A stretch of DNA of 64,000 nucleotides from Peribacillus sp. FSL P2-0133 (GCF_037975445.1 NZ_CP150254.1:2106001-2170000); one strand, 5' to 3'. Positions 17,288-27,307 are shown, numbered from the stretch's first letter. Translations and numbers: made by a program. The notes: a model not told the origin generated them from the letters alone.

Positions 17288-18739
17288 ATGGGTAAATACA
17301 CAGAACCAGCAACGGATTTGCTTCAACATGTCGGAGGGAAAGAGAATATTGCGACGGTTACGCATTGTGCGACAAGAATGCGTTTTGCTTTGAAAGACCC
17401 CTCCAAGGCGGATGTAACGAATATCGAATCGATTAAGCTTGTGAAAGGAACGTTTACACAAGCTGGCCAGTTCCAGGTCATAATCGGGAACGAAGTATCA
17501 TCGTTTTATAATGAATTCGTTTCCATAGCTGGACTTCAGGAAGCGTCAAAAGAAGATGTGAAAGAAGCAGCTAAACAGAATATGAGCTGGCTGCAGCGTA
17601 TGATTGCCCATCTTGCGGATATTTTTACCCCACTGATTCCTGCCATAGTCGTTGGCGGACTCATTCTTGGATTCCGCAATATCATTGGCGATATTAAAAT
17701 GTTCGATGATAGCACAAAGACCCTTGTGGATATTTCACAATTCTGGTCAGGAGTACACGCCTTCCTTTGGCTGATAGGTGAAGCTATTTTTCATTTTCTT
17801 CCTGTTGGGATTACATGGTCAATCTCGAAAAAAATGGGCACGACTCAAATTCTCGGCATCGTCCTTGGTTTGACCCTGGTTTCCCCACAACTTCTTAATG
17901 CATATGCAGTGGCAAACACAAAGGCAAGTGACATACCTTTTTGGGATTTCGGTTTTGCCCAGGTCGATATGATCGGCTATCAGGCTCAAGTCATCCCAGC
18001 GATACTTGCAGGGTTCGTCTTGGCATATTTAGAACGGTTCTTGAGAGATAAAGTGCACAATTCCATTTCCATGATCGTCGTTCCATTTTTCGCTTTACTT
18101 CCAACTGTTATCATTGCCCACACTATTCTGGGGCCTTTAGGCTGGAAAATCGGTTCTGTCATTTCTACGGTTGTATATTCCGGATTGAATTCATCAGTTG
18201 GCTGGCTATTTGCTGCAGTTTTCGGCTTTGCATATGCACCGCTTGTCATCACGGGACTGCATCACATGACAAACGCAATCGATCTTCAGCTTATGAGTGA
18301 ACTTGGCGGTACGAACCTATGGCCGATGATCGCATTATCCAATATTGCACAAGGAACGGCAGTGCTTGCGATGATTTACATCAACAGAAAGGACCAGGAG
18401 GAAAGACAAGTGTCCATACCCGCTACGATTTCATGTTATCTCGGTGTAACCGAGCCAGCCATGTTCGGGATTAACCTGAAATACGGCTTTCCGTTCTTAG
18501 CCGGTATGATCGGTTCACTTTTCGCAGGCATTGTTTCAGTCGGATCTGGAGTAATGGCAAATTCCATCGGTGTTGGAGGGATCCCGGGTATCCTATCCAT
18601 CCAGCCACAGTACATGGGAATGTTTGCACTCGCGATGTTGGTTGCTTTCGTTGTGCCATTCATTTTGACTATCGTATTCTCCAAACGTCCTAAAATGAAT
18701 TTGAAAACAAGAACGAAAACAACGAAATTAAATGCTTAA
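17288..18739 (+). CDS. treP: Trehalose-specific PTS EIIBC
   Basis: This 483-residue permease imports trehalose as trehalose-6-phosphate. The IIB domain (about 1-85) carries the phosphorylated cysteine C27 in THCATRMRF. The IIC domain (about 110-470) has ten hydrophobic segments and the motif LGVTEPAMFGINLKYGFPF. No IIA domain is fused, as in Bacillus subtilis TreP, which uses a glucose-type IIA. The ATG follows GGAAAGGAAGTAGTG. It starts the trehalose operon, 80 bases upstream of treA. Confidence 0.95.
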   Translation: MGKYTEPATDLLQHVGGKENIATVTHCATRMRFALKDPSKADVTNIESIKLVKGTFTQAGQFQVIIGNEVSSFYNEFVSIAGLQEASKEDVKEAAKQNMSWLQRMIAHLADIFTPLIPAIVVGGLILGFRNIIGDIKMFDDSTKTLVDISQFWSGVHAFLWLIGEAIFHFLPVGITWSISKKMGTTQILGIVLGLTLVSPQLLNAYAVANTKASDIPFWDFGFAQVDMIGYQAQVIPAILAGFVLAYLERFLRDKVHNSISMIVVPFFALLPTVIIAHTILGPLGWKIGSVISTVVYSGLNSSVGWLFAAVFGFAYAPLVITGLHHMTNAIDLQLMSELGGTNLWPMIALSNIAQGTAVLAMIYINRKDQEERQVSIPATISCYLGVTEPAMFGINLKYGFPFLAGMIGSLFAGIVSVGSGVMANSIGVGGIPGILSIQPQYMGMFALAMLVAFVVPFILTIVFSKRPKMNLKTRTKTTKLNA

Positions 18740-18819
18740 TAACGCGGAGGGAGAGCATTCTCCCTCTTTTTTACCATACTGGCAATAGAGACATCAGGGA
18801 TAGCAGAGGAGGAATCACA

Positions 18820-20490
18820 ATGAAGGATTTTAAAAAAAGTACCATCTATCAAATTTATCCGAAGTCATTTAAGGATTCGAACGGTGACGGAATCGGGGAT
18901 ATAAATGGCGTTATTGAAAAACTTGATTATCTGAATGAACTGGGAGTGGATTATATTTGGCTGACCCCTTTTTATCGTTCACCTCAGAATGATAATGGAT
19001 ATGATGTAGCGGATTATACATCCATTGATCCTGTTTTCGGGACGATGGATGATTTCGAAAGATTGGTGAAGGAAGCTAATTCGCGGGATATCCAAATCAT
19101 GTTGGATATGGTATTCAACCATACTTCTACAGAGCATGAATGGTTCCAAAAGGCATTTGCGGGAGAGAAAGAATATAAGGACTATTATATTTTCAAGAAA
19201 TCGAAAGATGGAGAGCCCCCTACCAATTGGATTTCAAAATTCGGAGGACCTGCATGGGAATATGTAGCGGAACATGATGAATACTACCTTCACTTGTTCG
19301 ATCGGACCCAAGCTGATCTTAACTGGGAAAATCCCAGAGTAAGGCAGGAAATCTTCAATGTAGTAAACTTCTGGATGGATAAAGGTGTCAAAGGATTCCG
19401 TTTGGATGTGATCAATCTTATTTCGAAACCTGACATCTTTGAAAATGACAATGATGGAGATGGACGATGCTTTTATACAGATGGTCCCAAAATTCATCAA
19501 TTCCTTAAAGAGATGAATGAAGAAACATTTGGGAAGGATGTAGAGGTGATGACTGTAGGGGAAATGTCATCGACGACCATTGACCATTGCATCAAATATT
19601 CATCTCCAGTTGAAAAGGAGCTGTCCATGGTATTCAGTTTCCATCATCTAAAAGTGGATTATAAAGATGGGGAAAAGTGGTCACTTGCAGATTTTGACTT
19701 CAGGCAGTTAAAGGAGATCCTAAGCAGCTGGCAGTATGGGATGCAAGAAGGGAATGGATGGAACGCCCTGTTCTGGTGCAACCATGACCAGCCGAGGATC
19801 GTATCCAGGTTTGGGAATGATCAAGAGTATCATAAGGAATCTGCCAAGATGCTGGCAACAGCCATTCATATGCTTAGGGGGACCCCTTATATTTATCAAG
19901 GGGAGGAAATAGGAATGACCAACCCGAAATTCAATGATATTGGACAATATCGGGATGTGGAATCGATTAATTATTATGATATTTTAAAAGAGGCAGGCAA
20001 GGATGAAAAGGAAATAATCGAAATTCTTCAAGCTAAATCCCGTGATAATTCTCGAACTCCCATGCAGTGGGAAGATACGGAGCACGCAGGCTTTACAAAA
20101 GGGACACCATGGATTTCAGTGCCTGATAATGCTAAGATCATCAATGCTGAACACGCACTGAAGGGTCAGGATTCCATTTTTCATCATTACCAAAAACTTA
20201 TATTCTTACGCAAGAAACATGATATCATTGCATATGGGGACTATCAGGAAATTCTTGGCGGCCATGACCAATTGTTCGCTTATGTTCGCAGTTATGAAGA
20301 CGAGAAACTTCTGGTCATCAATAACTTTTATGAAAAAGAAGCGTCCTTCGAGATTCCAAAAGATATTGACCTATTCGGGTACAACTCAGAGCTCTTGCTC
20401 TCAAACTATATCGATTCGAAAGAACTCGCAGGTGATTTAATCCTTCGTCCCTATGAATCGCTTGTCTATTTGTTGAAAAAAGACAAGTAG
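18820..20490 (+). CDS. treA: Phospho-alpha-(1,1)-glucosidase (trehalose-6-phosphate hydrolase)
   Basis: This 556-residue GH13 enzyme splits trehalose-6-phosphate into glucose and glucose-6-phosphate in the cytoplasm. The family motifs are DMVFNHTS, GFRLDVINL with nucleophile D196, VGEMSS with acid/base E248, and WCNHDQPR with D323. A C-terminal beta domain follows (about 475-556). The length is typical. The ribosome binding site AGAGGAGGAATC is strong. Operon position between the specific permease and TreR supports the substrate. Confidence 0.96.
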   Translation: MKDFKKSTIYQIYPKSFKDSNGDGIGDINGVIEKLDYLNELGVDYIWLTPFYRSPQNDNGYDVADYTSIDPVFGTMDDFERLVKEANSRDIQIMLDMVFNHTSTEHEWFQKAFAGEKEYKDYYIFKKSKDGEPPTNWISKFGGPAWEYVAEHDEYYLHLFDRTQADLNWENPRVRQEIFNVVNFWMDKGVKGFRLDVINLISKPDIFENDNDGDGRCFYTDGPKIHQFLKEMNEETFGKDVEVMTVGEMSSTTIDHCIKYSSPVEKELSMVFSFHHLKVDYKDGEKWSLADFDFRQLKEILSSWQYGMQEGNGWNALFWCNHDQPRIVSRFGNDQEYHKESAKMLATAIHMLRGTPYIYQGEEIGMTNPKFNDIGQYRDVESINYYDILKEAGKDEKEIIEILQAKSRDNSRTPMQWEDTEHAGFTKGTPWISVPDNAKIINAEHALKGQDSIFHHYQKLIFLRKKHDIIAYGDYQEILGGHDQLFAYVRSYEDEKLLVINNFYEKEASFEIPKDIDLFGYNSELLLSNYIDSKELAGDLILRPYESLVYLLKKDK

Positions 20491-20521
20491 CAGACTAAGA
20501 AAAATATATTGTGGTGATGAA

Positions 20522-21235
20522 ATGAACAGTAAATATCTATCGCTATATGGTGATATAGTTTCAAAAATTGAAGAAGGAACCTTTCCGACAAATTCAAAGC
20601 TTCCTTCCGAAAGTAGCTTAATGGAAGAGTATGACATATCCAGGGATACTGTGAGAAAGGCCTTACAGTTGCTTGAACAAAATGGATATATCCATAAAAT
20701 CAAAGGAAAGGGTTCATTTGTCTTGGATTTCAGCAAATTTAATTTTCCTGTAGCAGGGTTGATTTCCTATAAAGAAATGGTGGAAAAGTTGAATTTGCAT
20801 TCCAAAACGATCATCCATAAGTTGGAGCTTGAGACCCCCGATTCAAACATGACCAAGCTTCTGGACTTAACGGATGGTGGTAAAGTATGGAAAGTGTTTC
20901 GGGTACGGCAAATCAATGGCAAGAAAATCATACTGGACAAAGACTATTTCAAAAGCGAGTTCGTAACTAACCTGACGAAGGAAATTTGTGAGGATTCGAT
21001 TTATGGATATATCGAAAAGGAACTCGGGCTCCAGATCGGTTTTTCCAATAAGGAAATTACCGTGGAGCCATGCAGTGAAGAAGATAGACAATTATTGGAC
21101 ATTGAAGACTTCGATATGGTGGCAGTTGTGAAAAGTACGGTCCATTTAATCGATGGAAGCTTGTTTCAGTATAGCGAATCCAGGCATAGACCCGATAAAT
21201 TCAAGTTTACGGACTTTGCACGAAGGACTTGGTGA
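20522..21235 (+). CDS. treR: Trehalose operon repressor, GntR family
   Basis: This 237-residue regulator has an N-terminal winged helix (about 1-70; LPSESSLMEEYDISRDTVRKAL) and a C-terminal UTRA ligand-binding domain (about 90-235). TreR of Bacillus subtilis binds trehalose-6-phosphate and releases the treP operator; the palindromes before treP would be its sites. It lies 31 bases after treA and is followed by a terminator, so it is autoregulated with the operon. Confidence 0.94.
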   Translation: MNSKYLSLYGDIVSKIEEGTFPTNSKLPSESSLMEEYDISRDTVRKALQLLEQNGYIHKIKGKGSFVLDFSKFNFPVAGLISYKEMVEKLNLHSKTIIHKLELETPDSNMTKLLDLTDGGKVWKVFRVRQINGKKIILDKDYFKSEFVTNLTKEICEDSIYGYIEKELGLQIGFSNKEITVEPCSEEDRQLLDIEDFDMVAVVKSTVHLIDGSLFQYSESRHRPDKFKFTDFARRTW

Positions 21236-21367
21236 AGGCTAAAGGTATTTGATGACTGGCAGGCTAAGGATGAAATGAAAAAACAATTAGTTTGCAAAGG
21301 AAAATGCTGTAGAATTATATGGAAGAGATGGACTGATTCATGAAAGTTCAGCTCCATTCAAAAAGAG

Positions 21368-21391
21368 AAGGTCGCCGTGGCGGCCTTTTTT
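21368..21391 (+). terminator. Terminator of the trehalose operon
   Basis: AAGGTCGC pairs with GCGGCCTT around a short loop at 21368-21387, followed by six T in all. A second hairpin (AGGATCGTCAAA / TTTGACGATCCT, 21470-21500) lies at the converging end of the efflux genes. Confidence 0.85.
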
Positions 21392-21484
21392 AATGCTGTT
21401 CAAGGTAGCGTGTTTTTCTTATAGACATCGAATTGGACTCTTTTTATTTTTGAACAATCGGGGGAGAGGAGGATCGTCAAACCA

Positions 21485-21832
21485 TTAGTTTGACGATCCT
21501 TCTGCTTGTTTGGGAGTATGGGAAGCATTTAGTAAGACCACTCCACCAATGATTAATACTAAGCCACCTAATGTAGTGATACTAAATGGCTCACTCCATA
21601 ATAGTACGCCAATTAATGCCGTTAAAGCTGTGCCTATTCCTGACCAAATGGCATAAGCTAAGCTTAACGGAATTGTTTTAAGACATATAGATAAGCTATA
21701 AAATGCAATTCCAAATCCTATTATAACCCCAAATGAAGCGAATAAATGCGTGAATCCTTCAGATAACTTAAGCATGGTCGTACCAAATACTTCGCTTAAG
21801 ATAGATATTCCTAAAGCTATGTATCCTTTCAT
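21485..21832 (-). CDS. ebrB: Small multidrug resistance efflux subunit (EbrB-like)
   Basis: This 115-residue SMR transporter has four transmembrane helices and the essential membrane-embedded glutamate E14 in SILSEVFGTTMLK. SMR pairs export cationic dyes and quaternary ammonium compounds in exchange for protons. The frame is open from 21871, but ATG at 21832 has GGAGG before it and gives the family N-terminus. Its start lies 26 bases after the stop of the paralogous partner, as in ebrAB. Confidence 0.9.
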   Translation of the reverse strand: MKGYIALGISILSEVFGTTMLKLSEGFTHLFASFGVIIGFGIAFYSLSICLKTIPLSLAYAIWSGIGTALTALIGVLLWSEPFSITTLGGLVLIIGGVVLLNASHTPKQAEGSSN

Positions 21833-21857
21833 ACTATTACCTCCGATTACTAAATTG

Positions 21858-22184
21858 TTAATTGCCTCCACTTGAGAGCTTCAAAACCACCACTCCTCCA
21901 ATGATCAGGACTAAACCTAAAAATTTTTTCATGTTAAAGCTTTCTTTATAAACGATAACACCGACTAAAGCAGTTAAAGCTGTGCCAATTCCCGACCAAA
22001 TGGCATAAGCCGTTCCAAGCGGTATGGTTATTAATGATAACGATAGGCAATAAAAAGCCAAACCCATTCCAATTACCACACCAATGGAAGGGAATAACCT
22101 TTTAAACCCGTTTGATACTTTTAACATCGAACTGCCAAACACTTCACTTAGGATGGCTATTGCCAAAAATACATAAGGATTCAA
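21858..22184 (-). CDS. ebrA: Small multidrug resistance efflux subunit (EbrA-like)
   Basis: This 108-residue SMR subunit also has four helices and E14 in AILSEVFGSSMLK. It is about half identical to the downstream gene, so the pair probably forms an obligate heterodimer such as EbrAB. The start is TTG at 22184, preceded by TTAGGAGGAG. It is the first gene of the two-gene unit. Confidence 0.9.
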   Translation of the reverse strand: MNPYVFLAIAILSEVFGSSMLKVSNGFKRLFPSIGVVIGMGLAFYCLSLSLITIPLGTAYAIWSGIGTALTALVGVIVYKESFNMKKFLGLVLIIGGVVVLKLSSGGN

Positions 22185-22820
22185 GATGAACTCCTCCTAA
22201 ATATTGATCTATTTTTCAATCACTTTCCCCAAGAATCTTATCATCTAAAGGACTCATATAAAACTAATACCACCTATAGTTAGTTTTATATTTTCTGTCA
22301 TAGCAGTTCACGCTCAATATTAGGCTGAAAATGATACAATAAGCCGCTTCTTCGAACCTGATCGCAACATATAAGGAGGGTAAACAGGGATTAAGAATAT
22401 CCTTCTCTTCTTCTGTGATCGTACGTGGCTTATAATCAATGATGCACATCTGGGTAAAAGAATTCTTTTACTAAGAACGTCAGGAAAAGGTAAATGGCAG
22501 ATTATGTAATCGATAGTCATTTGACTGCTTGAGAACTGTCGGAAGAATCTCTTTAAAGAGGTTTATTTTAAGATAAACCTCGATAGAATATATAGTATAA
22601 ATATGACCTTATAATAGCTAAATACTCATAATTCGTTTTTCAGTAGGATTTATTCTCCTATGTCCAGTAAGGAACGCACCAAGTACAATAGCTAAGCATT
22701 TAAGCCAATGAGCCTTTACATAAGGTTCATTTTATAACATGGAAAAATAAAAAGATGAAGATATGCAGCAAATTGATGCTAGGCTTTGGAATACAATAAT
22801 TGATTATCCAAAAAAAGAGA

Positions 22821-22857
22821 GAGAACAAGTCATACATATGACTTGTTCTCCTTTTTG
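22821..22857 (+). terminator. Strong terminator without an intact upstream gene
   Basis: GAGAACAAGTCAT (22821-22833) pairs with ATGACTTGTTCTC (22838-22850) over 13 bp, followed by CTTTTTG. Just before it the plus strand reads KDEDMQQIDARLW and NTIIDYPKKERE, possibly the tail of a lost gene. Confidence 0.8.
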
Positions 22858-23114
22858 TTCTTAGAAAACCGCCACTTCAATCAGACAGTAAGGTCGAAAG
22901 TGGCAGGAAGTTCAATGTTCGCATCAAGCCTTTCTTATGAATCCAATTTGGATAACAAAAATGCATTTTTCGAAATGCAAAACTAATCCAATAACTGTTA
23001 AAACTCCATACTTTAATATACTCTAATTATTCTTTATCTATATAGTATTCAAACATACTATTTACTCTTAGAAACAAACTATTAACCTATTACTTGTATC
23101 TTAGAAGTTAATGG

Positions 23115-23280
23115 TCAATTCTTTTTAATCACTGATATAGCTACACTTAGAATCCGTATTTCATCTCTATTAGCATCAACTTTAATAGGATTAGGATTCC
23201 CAATCTGCGGCGAAAAGTCATTTTCCCAACACTTTTTAGGTATCCCAATTGAAAATCCCTTTTTACTACTTCTTCAACTA
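23115..23280 (-). pseudogene. C-terminal gene fragment, family unrecognised
   Basis: The minus strand reads KKGFSIGIPKKCWENDF, then SPQIGNPNPIKVDANRDEI and RILSVAISVIKKN before a TGA at 23115. The composition is protein-like, but no start or upstream coding part is present. I cannot name the family. Confidence 0.35.
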
Positions 23281-23445
23281 ACGCACAGATAGTTGAAAAT
23301 AAGAAGGCAATATGAAGGTACTTTCCTCAGCACCAAGGGAAAAAACTAGATTTCTTATACCCTCCAATAAAAAGTATTCCTTCCCCATATGTACTGCGCC
23401 CAAATTGCCAGACACCATCTAACAATTTGAGGTGCTATTTTTTAT

Positions 23446-23483
23446 GCTGTTTTTATATCATTTGAAAATGATATAAAAACAGC
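23446..23483. repeat. 18-bp perfect hairpin
   Basis: GCTGTTTTTATATCATTT (23446-23463) is perfectly complementary to AAATGATATAAAAACAGC (23466-23483). It is AT-rich with runs on both sides and could act as a bidirectional terminator for genes that are now gone. Confidence 0.7.
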
Positions 23484-23564
23484 CCCAATTATAATATACA
23501 ATCTTTAGAAGTAGGTGTATCACTGCCAACTCATAGCAAAAAACATGTGTCCTGATTATTGGCA

Positions 23565-23723
23565 ATGAACCGTAAATTTGCCCAGTTAAATACTCCAGTA
23601 CCAGGAGTCATATTAATTGATCAATTTAGTCGTACGTATTTCCCACCGGATAAAGAGCCGGAAGAGTTTCAACTTGATACGGAGCTATCAACTTTGCTAA
23701 CATTCTTTGAAACACGAGTTTAA
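23565..23723 (+). pseudogene. 52-codon gene fragment, family unrecognised
   Basis: The frame reads MNRKFAQLNTPVPGVILID, QFSRTYFPPDKEPEEF and QLDTELSTLLTFFETRV. It has protein-like composition but no ribosome binding site. It looks like the C-terminal part of a larger cytoplasmic protein whose 5' part is lost. Confidence 0.35.
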
Positions 23724-24187
23724 CCCTCTAAGTTTCAATTTAATAAATTTTTTATCAACTCTCCTTATGTGTTGTCAAAAAAACACACATATGGAATACA
23801 GATACACATGTTGACTGTTCCAAAAAAATCATCTAATCCATACCTTAACGTGCCCGTAAATCAAAAGCTAAACAAAAAGTCGTGGTTATACTGTTTAATG
23901 TTGGTATCGGAAGAACTGCTGTTTTTTGGAACTAACTTCTCAGATAGTGCATTCATATATTTAATGCAGCCAGTCGTCCATTTGCCACCCTATATTCGTT
24001 ATGAACGTGCTTCTCCGTTACAATAAAGATATAGGAAATGGACTGGATTAAATAAAGGGAAATGGTCGCAAGTTTCAACGTTATATGGATCAGGTACATT
24101 GCCGAACGCTAGGATAGTACTTTTGGAATGTGGACGTTGCTTGGTTTGTAATATAAAAATTCACAGGTTATAGATAGGGGGATAATT

Positions 24188-24649
24188 ATGATTGTTAGTC
24201 AAACCTGGGATTATGAAGTAATTGCAAAATTAAATCAAAATGTTCACAATCTGCATGCAAAACTATATCCGAGGTATTTTAAGGAATATAATTATTGTGC
24301 AATGAAAGAAACTTTCAAAAGCTTGGTGAAAAATAACAGTTTTGTTTTTTTAGTTTTAATAGATCATGAAGAGCCAATCGGTTACGCATGGATAGAAATT
24401 AAAAACTATCCAGAAAGTGCTTTTAAAAATGAGTATAAATCAGTATATGTGCATCAGCTTAGTATCGCTGAAAGTCAAACCCAAAAAGGTTACGGTAAAA
24501 AACTAATGAATGAGGTCTATGAAATTGCTAAAAAGAACGATATAGATTTAATTGAACTGAATTATTGGTGTGAAAACATTGCTGCAAAAGAGTTTTATAA
24601 GAAACAAAACTTTGAAAAGTATAGGGAGTTTGCATTTAGACAGTTGTAA
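24188..24649 (+). CDS. GNAT family N-acetyltransferase
   Basis: This 153-residue protein has the GNAT fold. The acetyl-CoA motif is QTQKGYGKKLMNEV (the R/Q-x-x-G-x-G/A loop), preceded by the beta-strand VYVHQLSIAES. The C-terminal LIELNYWCENIAAKEFYKKQNFEKYREF is typical. The substrate is unknown. The ATG has GGGGGATAATT before it, and a terminator follows 45 bases after the stop. Confidence 0.9.
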   Translation: MIVSQTWDYEVIAKLNQNVHNLHAKLYPRYFKEYNYCAMKETFKSLVKNNSFVFLVLIDHEEPIGYAWIEIKNYPESAFKNEYKSVYVHQLSIAESQTQKGYGKKLMNEVYEIAKKNDIDLIELNYWCENIAAKEFYKKQNFEKYREFAFRQL

Positions 24650-24693
24650 ATCCTTTGAATGTCAATTTTCAAAGGTTGATGAAAGGAATTAAT

Positions 24694-24718
24694 AAAAACC
24701 CCGAATCGGGGTTTTTTT
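24694..24718. terminator. Bidirectional terminator between the GNAT and CotD-like genes
   Basis: AAAAACCCC and GGGGTTTTT flank GAATC, with A/T runs on both sides. It serves the GNAT gene on the plus strand and the converging CotD-like gene. Confidence 0.85.
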
Positions 24719-24720
24719 AA

Positions 24721-25023
24721 TTAATATCTTAACATTCTCCTCGAAAAACTGGGGGGTTGAGGAACTCCACAAACAAAGCTTTGGGTATAACACTCTTTCA
24801 CGATACTTCGGGTATGCGGTATATATGTGGTGAAATGTTTATTCACGGTAGTTGTATGTGTGGGGTGAAAAACCGGAATCACAGTGTTAATGACATTAGT
24901 TTTAACATATTGCTTTGTCGGGGAGATTTGAGGTGGATTATACTGAGTAGGCATTCTGTGAGGTGGGCAATATTGTGGTGGATATTGACCGCCTTTCGGA
25001 TGCCTCCAGGGCTTATTATACAT
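24721..25023 (-). CDS. CotD-family inner spore coat protein
   Basis: The 100-residue protein is rich in Pro, His, Tyr and Thr (PKGGQYPPQYCPPHRMP). It carries the CotD core, PVFHPTHTTTVNKHFTTYIPH, followed by a cysteine-containing tail. CotD proteins are part of the inner spore coat made late in the mother cell. The start ATG has GGGAGGTG before it. A sigma-K-type promoter is expected upstream but I cannot define it. Confidence 0.8.
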   Translation of the reverse strand: MYNKPWRHPKGGQYPPQYCPPHRMPTQYNPPQISPTKQYVKTNVINTVIPVFHPTHTTTVNKHFTTYIPHTRSIVKECYTQSFVCGVPQPPSFSRRMLRY

Positions 25024-25133
25024 TTAAACACCTCCCGGATATTTTTTGAAAGTCATTGTTAGTTTATGAAAAAAAATGATAAAGGGACTGGTATAAATGC
25101 CTTTATCAAAAGTTCATGGGCATATCAGATCTT

Positions 25134-26054
25134 TCACTCATTACGAATTTGGTTAATTGCTTGACGAACAAATGACTTGTGTATTTTCTTCCAGCTCTTT
25201 TCCTTGCTTTTTGCCAAGCCCCATTCAGGGAATGCAGATAACCGTAATGCCGCAAATAATTGCCAGAAGGGTAAGTTTGTAAAATTCAACTCCGGCATCA
25301 TTGATTTATATTGATGGGTGAAGTCATTCATTGCTTGCATTCCAAAATGATATGAAATTTCGAGTTGACTATTGGCAAGGTCAGCCAAAGGGTCCCCTAA
25401 GCCCGAGTCTTCCCAATCAATTATGGAAACTAGTTTATCCTCTTTCCATAATATATTTCCTGGCCAATAATCACCATGAAGGATTACTTCTTTATTCTTG
25501 GAGGGTAATGGCATGAAAGATTTTAACAAATCTCTAATCATGCTCAGATTTAATGTTTCGTCCAGGATTACCCTTTCTTTTTTATTTAACATCGCGACAT
25601 ATGTATTTTCTACTTTAGGCAGGAATGATAAAGATAGATCTGCACAATTAACACGATGGATTTTTGCTAGATTGATTGCCAATTGTAATATATGATCATT
25701 AAGATTTGAGGGGGTGAATTCTGACTTACCCTCAATAAACTCTAGAAGTATGCATGGCTTGGAAAATATCTCGCAGGATTGCACGAAGTAATATGGCATT
25801 GGTACAGGCAAACCGGCAGCTTTCAATATCCCTAAGAGCTTGTGTTCATCTGCTGCAATATTTGGATTCCGTTTCAGGTCATTATCACCATGCTGACGAA
25901 CGATCATTTTTACGATCCGCCCTGACGATTGTAATATTTCAAGTCCTGTCACCTGTGCAGAAATACCGCCTTTTAATTCCCATGCGCGAATTAGCTTGTT
26001 TCCTTGATCAAACTTTTGAACCAATCGTTCAAAATTATCATATTCGTTCATCAT
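25134..26054 (-). CDS. Phosphotransferase of the APH/choline-kinase fold
   Basis: This 306-residue kinase-like protein has the catalytic loop HGDYWPGNIL (H193, D195, N200) and the metal-binding IIDWEDSGLGDPLADLA (D213). The N-lobe lysine region is MIVRQHG. Relatives phosphorylate aminoglycosides, homoserine, choline or other small alcohols; the substrate cannot be told. The ATG has AAGGAGATGACAT before it. It stands alone between the CotD-like gene and a disrupted hydrolase. Confidence 0.85.
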   Translation of the reverse strand: MMNEYDNFERLVQKFDQGNKLIRAWELKGGISAQVTGLEILQSSGRIVKMIVRQHGDNDLKRNPNIAADEHKLLGILKAAGLPVPMPYYFVQSCEIFSKPCILLEFIEGKSEFTPSNLNDHILQLAINLAKIHRVNCADLSLSFLPKVENTYVAMLNKKERVILDETLNLSMIRDLLKSFMPLPSKNKEVILHGDYWPGNILWKEDKLVSIIDWEDSGLGDPLADLANSQLEISYHFGMQAMNDFTHQYKSMMPELNFTNLPFWQLFAALRLSAFPEWGLAKSKEKSWKKIHKSFVRQAINQIRNE

Positions 26055-26215
26055 ATGTCATCTCCTTAATCCCGTTCAATGTTAAGGAATTTAAGTTCAC
26101 ATTTCCCTATAACTTTCGTGAAAAATTCAAAGGCCTCATTTGACTGCAATTTCAATAAATGAAACCAACAGCTTGTTACACACGTAAAGTAATTTAAACA
26201 AGTGAGGTGTGGAAA

Positions 26216-26983
26216 TTGAAAATTGAAAAATATAAAGTAGATACATCAAAAGGGACGTTACTATATAATATTAGTGGAAACGGCAAGCCAAATATAGTTT
26301 TGATTAACGGAGGTTCTGGACCGATAGAGGGTTGGATGAAAATCCTACCGGCAATTTAGGAATCTTCATCAGTATTTTCCTATAATCGTTTTGGAGTTGC
26401 TGGCAGCGATAAACCGAAGGAAAGCCAAGACGGGATAAATATTGTTAACACTTTACGTGAAACATTAACAATCGTGGGTTTTGAACCTCCATATTTATTG
26501 GTGGGACATTCCCTAGGCGGCTTATATGCTAATTTATATTCCCGACTTTACCCAAATGAAGTAGCGGGAATTGTTTTTTTAGAATCCAGTACTACGAAAG
26601 ATATCAGCCTTAATGAATATCAAGGCAAGGCAGTAAAAACCATTAATAAGATGTTCAAGGTGTTTGATTCCATGTCTTCACATAAACAATTCAATGAAGT
26701 TAATTTTGTGGAAAAAACTGTGGATCAAATCCAGCAAACTGATACATTTCCCGAAATACCTGTATTTGTAATTACTGGTGGACAAGAAAATCGAATGATG
26801 CCAGAGGAAATTCGAAAAAAACGACTTGAGAATCAATTGGAATTACTTTCGTTGTCAAAAAATAGCAAACACATTATCGCTGAAAAAAGTGGACATTTTC
26901 CACAATTATCAGAACCCACCATAGTGAGTGACTCAATCAAAGTTTGTGCAGAAGCAATAAATAAAATAAACCATCACCAATAA
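26216..26983 (+). pseudogene. Alpha/beta hydrolase interrupted by one in-frame TAG
   Basis: A frame starting at TTG 26216 (MKIEKYKVDTSKGTLLY, after GAGGTGTGG) runs through the oxyanion segment INGGSGP to a TAG at 26357-26359 (codon 48). It continues in the same frame with ESSSVFSYNRFGVAGSDKP, the nucleophile elbow VGHSLGG and the late histidine KSGHFPQ. The protein would have 255 residues, normal for the family. Only one base separates this from an intact gene. Restart at the ATG 26474 would give a 169-residue product lacking the N-terminal strands. Confidence 0.8.
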
Positions 26984-27163
26984 ATTGTAAGCTTTTTGTT
27001 AGAGCATTATTGTTAATGTTGACTTTTTCTTAAATCTCTCTATCTCCTTCCAACACTATTTTTATGGCTTATCTCCAATAATTCCTGATGCCAAAGTGAA
27101 AAAATAGAAGATAACTTTTTCAAAAAATTTTCGTCCATTGGCGAATGTCGTAATATTATATGC

Positions 27164-27190
27164 CAAAAAACACCTTTTGGGGTGTATTTT
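27164..27190 (+). terminator. Weak terminator downstream of the hydrolase
   Basis: AAAAAACACC and GGTGTATTTTTTTT form a short GC stem around TTTTGG, with a long T-run. The rest of 26984-27307 shows nothing else. Confidence 0.5.
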
Positions 27191-27307
27191 TTTTGGAACG
27201 GAAGGCGAGATGAAGAATTCTATATTATTTTGAAATTTCTTTAATCCGATAGTTATGTGTACAAGCATTTATTCATACATAACATAAGATTAATAGAGGT
27301 GATAGAA

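Larger units (their letters stand above)
22185..24187. other. 2-kb region without an intact gene
   Basis: Every frame is short and none has both a ribosome binding site and a recognisable family. Overlapping minus-strand frames at 22264-22520 read as protein-like but shift frame halfway. The region contains a strong terminator, an 18-bp hairpin and two C-terminal gene fragments, which are listed separately. It looks like decayed DNA between the efflux pair and the GNAT gene. Confidence 0.6.

Noticed and set aside
23769..24026. 85-codon plus-strand frame
   Set aside because: Begins without a ribosome binding site and shows no family; probably chance in decayed DNA.
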